Shown piece by piece: positions 57,891 to 64,000 of a stretch of DNA of 64,000 nt; position 1 is the first letter of the stretch, and each line of letters begins with the position of its first letter. Where the stretch lies: assembly GCA_017311315.1 (NCBI GenBank), contig CM029609.1, positions 39,554,744 to 39,618,743 of the forward strand. The letters are read 5' to 3'. A program made the position numbers and the translations under genes. Under the pieces are notes generated by a model. It worked only from the letters and a program-made list of their open reading frames with translations, was not told the DNA's origin and did not search any database. Source of the DNA: Dendrocalamus latiflorus (lineage: Eukaryota > Streptophyta > Magnoliopsida > Poales > Poaceae).

Positions 57891-58138
57891 ACCTACTGGG
57901 CGACTGCATTACAAGTCGCTTAGCCATTGGGCGACTTCCTTAAATCGCCCAGTGAGAAAGCGACTCCATGATGTCACTTTCCCGTGAAGCGACATAAACT
58001 CTTGTCGCTTCCCGGGTGGGCGACAGGCTCTAGTCGCCCACTCATTGGGCGACTAGAGGCTATTTTTGTAAAAAAAATTTCCGCGGGTATATTTCTGTAT
58101 TTCCGAATAAAAAAAAAGGTTATCCGTACAAAAAATTC
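57891..58138 (-). repeat. Right TIR and GCGACT-rich zone of MULE2
   Basis: Inverted match to 51,804-51,935, preceded by several GGGCGACT / AGTCGCCC words. The duplication CATTCCATCG follows directly at 58,139-58,148. Confidence 0.85.
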
Positions 58139-58148
58139 CATTCCATCG

Positions 58149-59081
58149 TAAGCCCATTTGGTTGCGGCTCGTGATCCCTTTATCGTCTGGGCCGTCAATT
58201 TCTCTCCTTCCGGCACCTCCTGCCGCAATCGTTGCCGTCCGTTTCGACCAATGCCATCTGGGCGATCTCGGTCCGACCCCACCTCGTAACTTTCGGAATG
58301 TTTCGAACCGGACCAACGAGCATGCGTCATGGCCTGTGACGGGCTGGGCAGCTGCCGAGCCGCACCAGCACAAAGGGAGCAGTGCGTGCGTGCATTCTCT
58401 TTGGGTCTGTTTATTATAGCTGTGGCTTATAATTTTTGGTTAATATTTTTGAATTTGAGTTGTTTGTGATAAAGATTATAGAGAGATACTCGCTTTTGAT
58501 TTTAGATAGTACATATATTAGACTTTTAACGTGTACTATAATTAACTTATATATCACATTTTAAAAAAATACTCTATTTAAAAGTTAGATACTATAATAA
58601 AAATTAAAAACTGATTTCAAAAACCGAAAAGAACAAAGGCTTTTGTGTGCCGATCGATGCAATCCATCGTGCATGCAAGAGTTGGTGCGTGCGTGCTTGG
58701 TGTCCTTTGTGTGCAATGTTTTTTTAACGCCTCTATTGCCCAACAGTTACATTTGTGCTGCCATTGTGCCATGCATTCCCTATTTGGCATTGTAGCATGT
58801 GAACTCATACTATTTGGCTGCTGCGTGCGTCCCCACTGCTCTCTGTGCTGCTGCCGAACAGCTGCGGCCCGGGCCCGCCACCTGCTGTGACATACGCTCT
58901 TCTCCTTCTCCTGTACCAACTCGTCTCCTGCTGCCGACTACAGTGGCACAGCAGGTGACATGTGTTATCTTTCGATCTTTAAAAAGAGCTATTTTTTTTT
59001 GCAAAAATGGGTGTTATGGGGGCAAAATTGAAAAAAAAATTACAATAGTGCTAGATACATGAATAGTTCAAAATACATCCA
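58149..59081. other. Intergenic flank of MULE2, no gene supported
   Basis: 58,150-58,400 is GC-rich and non-repetitive-looking; 58,405-58,625 is AT-rich and MITE-like (starts GGGTCTGTTTATTATAGC). 58,640-58,960 is GC-rich with frames below 101 codons and no domain. Confidence 0.4.
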
Positions 59082-60640
59082 TGTAGGACCGAGAATAGTG
59101 ACTATAGAGGATGAATAGGAACCAACCCATTTAAAATATTTTTAAAATCTTTTCCAAAGAGAAAGTTAAAACTCTTCACTAAATAACTATGAGAAGCTAT
59201 AAAGATCATAGACCAATCACGCACAAGAAAAGATCCAAGAAAAACCAAGCAAAACGAGCCTTGACAGCGTCGGTGGTCGGACCTCTACAGAGGCAATGGT
59301 CTGATCACTATAAATAGTTAAAACAGGCTAATGAATAGTAGTCAGACCGTCGGGAATAGTATTAGTTAGACCGGGTAAACAATACAATTAGGAACAAAGC
59401 AAACTTTCAGCACTATTTTAAATTCGAAAATCATTGAAACTTTGGATCCACAACTCTAAATGACTTGAAACTTGAATGAATACTAGATCATGACCTTAAA
59501 AACATATCACAAGTAAAGATCAATAAAGAACTTAAGAAAATTAGAACCTATTGGCTCTTGAACTTCTGTTACACCAAAATCGAGCTAAAACCATAAATTG
59601 ATCCAACTCTCAAACCAAAGCTCCAAATAACTTGGAATTTGGTATGCATCTTCTCTAGGATGTTCGGAAGCTATTCTAATCAATGATCAATAAAACGTTG
59701 CCAAAGTTCTGAACATTTTTTTTATTTAAAAGAAAGTTGCACCAAACCGAGCAAAAGAGAGAATCTCGATTTGCTCTTCCTCGTGAGTTCTTGATGATCT
59801 AGATAATCTTGGATGGGTTCTCGTATATCATAACAAGCTAGATCATAATACGAACTTAAGCCAAAATGCCCACAAGATTAAAACCCCAAAATCACCCCTC
59901 CTTGAGCCAAAACCAGGCAAATATAAGAACTTGCAAATACAAGTGCCTAAATAGAAGAGATCTGATCTCTAAAATACATCTTTATCACTTGCACATCCTT
60001 GTCACATAGCAAGATCAAGGGGAGAAGAGAAAATACCAAAAACCAGGCCAAATCAAGATTTTATCGCAAGAGCAAAAGAGGAAATTACTTGGACGAATTT
60101 TGATCTCTATTGATACTTAGAGATGAATGTTTACAGCCACTCCCTAGTCACTTCACAAGCCTAAGAATGATAAAAGGCTCAGCCATAAGAGTCTCTCACA
60201 TCTCCCATAAAGTTTTTGTTTCAAGAACCCTAACTCCTCTCAAGGCTTGACATGAGCTCTCCCAAAAACGTAACCTAGCCACCCCTCTCTCTCTCTCTCC
60301 TTTTATATGAAGGCTCACAAAGGAAACCATAACCAGCACCTCTACTTGTATTTCTTCTACTTACATGGGCTAACCCGTTAACCTAACACCATATTGGGTT
60401 TTACACTTACACATGTGCACTTAAAAGCGCTCACATCCATTAGCCCATTAGTGAATTAACACTTGATCTACTTCACATTTTCAGTATATACAAGACTTAA
60501 ACCACTTAGACCAATGCCACGGTTTTGCGCACCGTCACTTTTCGATACTGGGAAATTTTACCAAAATACCCCTCTACCACCTTCCATGGAGTTTTTCGTT
60601 TTATTTACTATGAAGCATCACACATGCTTCAACATCTTTC
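59082..60640 (-). repeat. Copia-type LTR, copy C, minus orientation (right border approximate)
   Basis: The left end TGTAGGACC matches, inverted, the right end of the LTR at 1-2,201 (GGTCCTACA). Inverted matches continue through GATGTGCAAGTGATAAAG-type and TTAACGGGTTAGCCC blocks. (CT)n at 60,285-60,300 lies next to a TATA-like TCATATAAAA on the minus strand. The gag stop codon is just to the right. Confidence 0.7.
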
Positions 60641-60648
60641 ATGTGGCC

Positions 60649-61856
60649 CTAGAGACTTGATGCTAAGCCTTTCACGCATTTGGATACCACTGAATTGTCC
60701 TCGCTTGCAAATAAATCCACCATGTCCACTACCGATGGCTCCCTCTCTGGTTCCACGTCGTCCCAGTTTGCAACCACCCTGCAGACTTTGGTCAGCTTTG
60801 GCGGCTCTTTGATCGTCTGAACCTCAGCTCCTCTTGAGTGGACTCGATGCTTGTGCTTAACAAGACGAAAGCAAAACTCAACAATGTGCCCATCCTTGTT
60901 AAAAAAGACATAATGATACTTATCTTTGAGAGGTGTAGTAGAATGTAAGGAAGAAACACCCTTATCTTTAGAAGTCCCTTGGATAATACCAGAAGAACCA
61001 AAAGAAGCATCAAAAGTTAAGCAAGAGCTATTGAAGTAGTGACACAAGTGCCATCAAGTGACTCAATAGAAGCACGAGAAGAATCCAAATTTGATTGCAA
61101 AGAAGCAAGATCAACTTTTAAAATATCAATCTCTGAGTGAAAAGCAACACAAGAGTCACAAGACTTGGTGCTCATATCATCACGCACTATCTTCAAAGAA
61201 TCAAGCTCATTCTTCAAGACATTGCAAGATGTGCAAAAGATTGAAGATATATTGATAATATGCGTGGAATGCTAAACATGAACTTCATTTAATAAGGTAG
61301 CACAAATTTTGCAAAAGAGTAAATCATCATCAAGCAATTTCTTAGTTTCTAAACCCATGCTAGGAGGAATAGACTTAAGGTTATCAATTTCAGCTGCCAT
61401 TATCTAATTGCTCAAGATAATTGAAAAAGCTCAAATTCTATTTTTTTATTTTCATCTCTAGCAAGTTCAAGTTGTTGTACATATGTGAAATGAGCCAATT
61501 TTAACTTCTCAATTTCAACAAGCATGCTAGCATAAGAATCATGTTCAGCTTTTAGATTTCTAGCCATAAACTTAAGATTGCCTATCTCCAATCTAGCAAA
61601 ATCAAGATCATGATGTAAGACAACACAAGAATCATATGGCATAGAAGCATTTTATCTAAGCAATTTATTTATTTTTAGATTTTAAGCATATAAGAGAAGT
61701 TTTTAATTTATCATTTTCAACATGCAGGGAATCACATGACTCACAAGATAAAGGAGATTTCAACCTAGCAATTTTATCAAGCAATTCACTCTTCTTCATC
61801 TCTAGACTATTCACAAGATTCTCAAAAGTATCAATTCTTGAATTTAGAGTCAACAT
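60649..61856 (-). pseudogene. Copia-type gag remnant, broken and truncated
   Basis: Minus-strand frames (61,856-61,665, 61,642-61,412, 61,217-61,017 and 61,047-60,649) give repeated heptad-like segments with a CxxC-type SCESCDSLHVENDKLK motif and a decayed zinc knuckle (YHYVFFNKDGHIVEFCF, where the first two Cys are Tyr and Phe). This pattern of coiled-coil blocks and a knuckle is typical of SIRE-like grass copia gag. Frameshifts separate the parts. The stop codon is followed closely by the LTR with no pol in between, so the element is gag-only or has lost pol. The 5' part is cut by the gypsy LTR at 61,857. Confidence 0.7.
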
Positions 61857-64000
61857 TGTAATATCCTGTTTTTCAGTGCCTTTTTGTAGTTTCTAAAATA
61901 AAATTAACCATTTGGATTTTTCTTAAATTAATTAAAGCTTAATATGAATTTTTATAAATTAAAAAGATTTAATTCGAATAAAATAAATTTCAATTAAATC
62001 AAAACTAGTTTTACTTGAGTTCCTTGTGACGCAAGGAATTTTTCTATATTTTCTTCGATTTTTTTAAATTTGTTTGCTATTTTGTAGAGCTCAATTTTTA
62101 ATTCTTTTTCTGAAATTCAGAAAACCCTTGAAAATCCAGATTAACCCCTTGGGCCGAATCTCAGCCGACCCAGTTGCTTTTCTCTCTTTGTGGCCTGCTT
62201 GCTCCACATTTGGCCCAATTCCCTCTAGCCTGGCCTGCCACTTCTAGTCCAAACCACGATAGCCTGCCTCGCCCTCGTGCCATGCGTCACCCATTGTCAC
62301 CTTGCCCATGCCACATCCGCACCATCCGTTGTTTCCCTCTCCGTGTTGCCACTGACATGTGGAGCCTACATGTCAGGCACATTGTTCTTCGTCTCCACAC
62401 CATTGTCCACCTCGTCGCCACCTCGAACTCTCTGCTGTAGCTATTCTGGAGTCCTTGATGCCTGTGCCATGTGCGCTTCGATCACCTCAACATCCATGCC
62501 ATACATAGCGGCTGCCCCTGTCGTTTTCCGCACCCCAGTGCCACCCATCGTCTTTGTCCTCACGCTGTTGCTGCCAAAGCTAGGGTCACCGTTGTTTTCT
62601 TCATCTCCGACGCTAACCAATCACTCCATCATTCATCTTTGCCGTCAATTGAGTCCACCAATCGCCTGACAGCTGCTGAGTCTTCTGACGAATGTCGCCC
62701 TACTCCGTTGTTCACTTTCATCATCATCTAGCCGCGCTGCCTCATACACAATGCCACTGCTTCGCCCGTCGTGTGTCCGTTCGGTTGCTGAAGTGTCACC
62801 TCGGTCGTCTTGCCATGCTAACGTTAATGCTTGCGTCATCGTGTGCCATATCACCCTTTAGTTTTTCCATAGACCCTGTCCATTGTGAGCTGTGTCTCTG
62901 TGCCATGTGTCTCACATGCCATACCATTGTTCTGTAGACCTGAGCTGTGCCACATCAGCAGTACACGTGTGCGCCATGTCACTACCACCTTACCAAGTAT
63001 CACTTACGTGTCTCGCCACGTGTCTGCCACATCAGCCCTAGTGCCATGTTAGCCAAGCCTTGTCAAAGCCCACTGTTCCATGTGCAGAGTCTATCGTAGA
63101 CCATGAATCAAGCCGTGGATTTGGTCCAAAGACCAAGGGGCCTACTTGTCAGTCTCTAAGCCGATTCCTTTAGAAAATAATTTGACTAAAATTAAAATAC
63201 ATGCTGACGTCATAAATCTGAATTTTCTTTAGGAAAATAATTGTAGAAAAGCTAAGAGCTCATTCTCCTTCATACGAACTCTGATTGACCTGATTCTTCT
63301 TTCTAAATTCATCTAAAATTGAGTTTTATCTTTTGGTTATGGTTTGATGGTTTTTGGATTTTATTTGAAGTAGGAGTTGAAGGCCAAGAAGTGGTAACTA
63401 GCAAAGCCAAGATAAGTCATGATCTTTGATCATGTTGAACCTATTATTTTAAATTTATTTATTATTATTTTGTTTAAATTATTATGCATTGCTAATTTAA
63501 TATAAACCCTTGTAACAGGTAGTTATTATCCAAATTTGATTAATCCCTCACTTGCTAATTTGAATGCCATGATTTCATTGTCTCCCTAGGATAAGTAATT
63601 ATCTAGTGATGTAATACTAGTATCTATTTGGGTTGTACGCTTAGTATGCCTAGCCATGCTTATAGTACATTAGACTTATCATCATATATTGATTAATTAA
63701 TTAACTTTGACTATGGAATAGTGGTGGTCAGCAACAGTTATAAATTTGAATACCATAACATGGGTAGTGTCATTGGTGTTGGTTAAACAAAGTGGTTTTC
63801 ACTTGGACAAGTGTTGTGTAGTAAAGGGGAATTGTGATCAACACTTCTGGGATGTGGATATCTTGCTTGGGTAATATCTAAGAACTTAACTTTGTTTATC
63901 ATTGATCAGTGCTTTATCATACAACCACATGTCTAGTATAGATAGACTTGGCTGATTAATTTGTAAAATTTCAATCTTGATTTCGCCATTGAGATGTTAT
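61857..64000 (+). mobile_element. Gypsy-type LTR, plus orientation, cut by window end
   Basis: Starts TGTAATATCCTG, the inverse of the AGGATGTTACA end of the 34-36.8-kb copy. AT-rich lead (to 62,150), GC-rich zone (62,160-63,110; long frames with no domain), then AT-rich part. Near 63,121-63,165 it retains, uninterrupted, the site that carries MULE1 in the 13,916-26,126 copy. No internal region is visible in the window. Confidence 0.75.

Larger units (their letters stand above)
51804..58138 (+). mobile_element. MULE2: 6.3-kb Mutator-like element with transposase and two GRF genes
   Basis: TIRs start GAAATTTTTGTACGG (left) and GAATTTTTTGTACGG (right, other strand). They match almost perfectly for about 130 bp and are flanked by the 10-bp direct repeat CATTCCATCG (51,794-51,803 and 58,139-58,148). 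Order: left TIR, polypurine tract, 5'UTR intron, transposase (+), GRF gene (-), decayed minisatellite, GRF gene (+), subterminal repeat, right TIR. There is no PMD gene. The element sits 425 bp past the EDR4-like stop codon. Confidence 0.9.

Overview
The window looks like a grass (Poaceae) chromosome: a single plant gene with GT-AG introns sits in a sea of LTR retrotransposons, Mutator-like elements (MULEs) and MITEs. I cannot name the species from sequence alone. No tRNA, rRNA or CRISPR features were recognised.

Layout. 1-2.2 kb: the end of a copia-type LTR rich in CGACCAC-type tandem repeats. 2.2-10.3 kb: AT-rich intergenic DNA with several MITE copies, a Mu-like foldback element (7,192-8,452) and a Harbinger-like MITE (9,195-9,807). 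10.3-26.9 kb: a four-level nest. A copia-type element on the minus strand (left LTR at 10,321) entered a second copy of the foldback MULE; a gypsy-type solo LTR (13,916-26,126, TSD ACGAA) entered its gag; a 9-kb MULE (MULE1, 15,854-24,871, 9-bp TSD TGGTCTATG) entered that LTR. 26.9-38.5 kb: further gypsy and copia LTR pieces and a 3.4-kb tract almost devoid of C on the plus strand. 38.5-45.7 kb: intergenic DNA, a (GA)n microsatellite, MITE-like pieces and a GC-rich segment of uncertain nature. 46.1-51.4 kb: the one clear host gene, a five-exon ENHANCED DISEASE RESISTANCE 4-like (EDR4-like) zinc-ribbon protein of 857 residues. 51.8-58.1 kb: a second MULE (MULE2, 6.3 kb, 10-bp TSD CATTCCATCG), inserted 425 bp beyond the EDR4-like stop codon. 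59-64 kb: a copia-type LTR with a broken gag, interrupted by a third gypsy LTR that runs out of the window.

The most interesting content is the pair of MULEs. They differ in terminal inverted repeats and in gene cargo, yet share an architecture: a MURA-type transposase with SWIM finger and C-terminal zinc knuckle whose start codon directly follows a 5'UTR intron, one or two genes for GRF-type zinc-finger/coiled-coil proteins, the same 31-bp minisatellite, the same 3' module of the GRF gene and the same subterminal repeat unit. MULE1 also carries a plant-mobile-domain (PMD) gene. MULE2 lacks it but has an intact antisense GRF gene. Both transposases are broken, MULE2 by one visible in-frame TAG. 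The accessory proteins are candidates for transposition or anti-silencing cofactors, which is inference.
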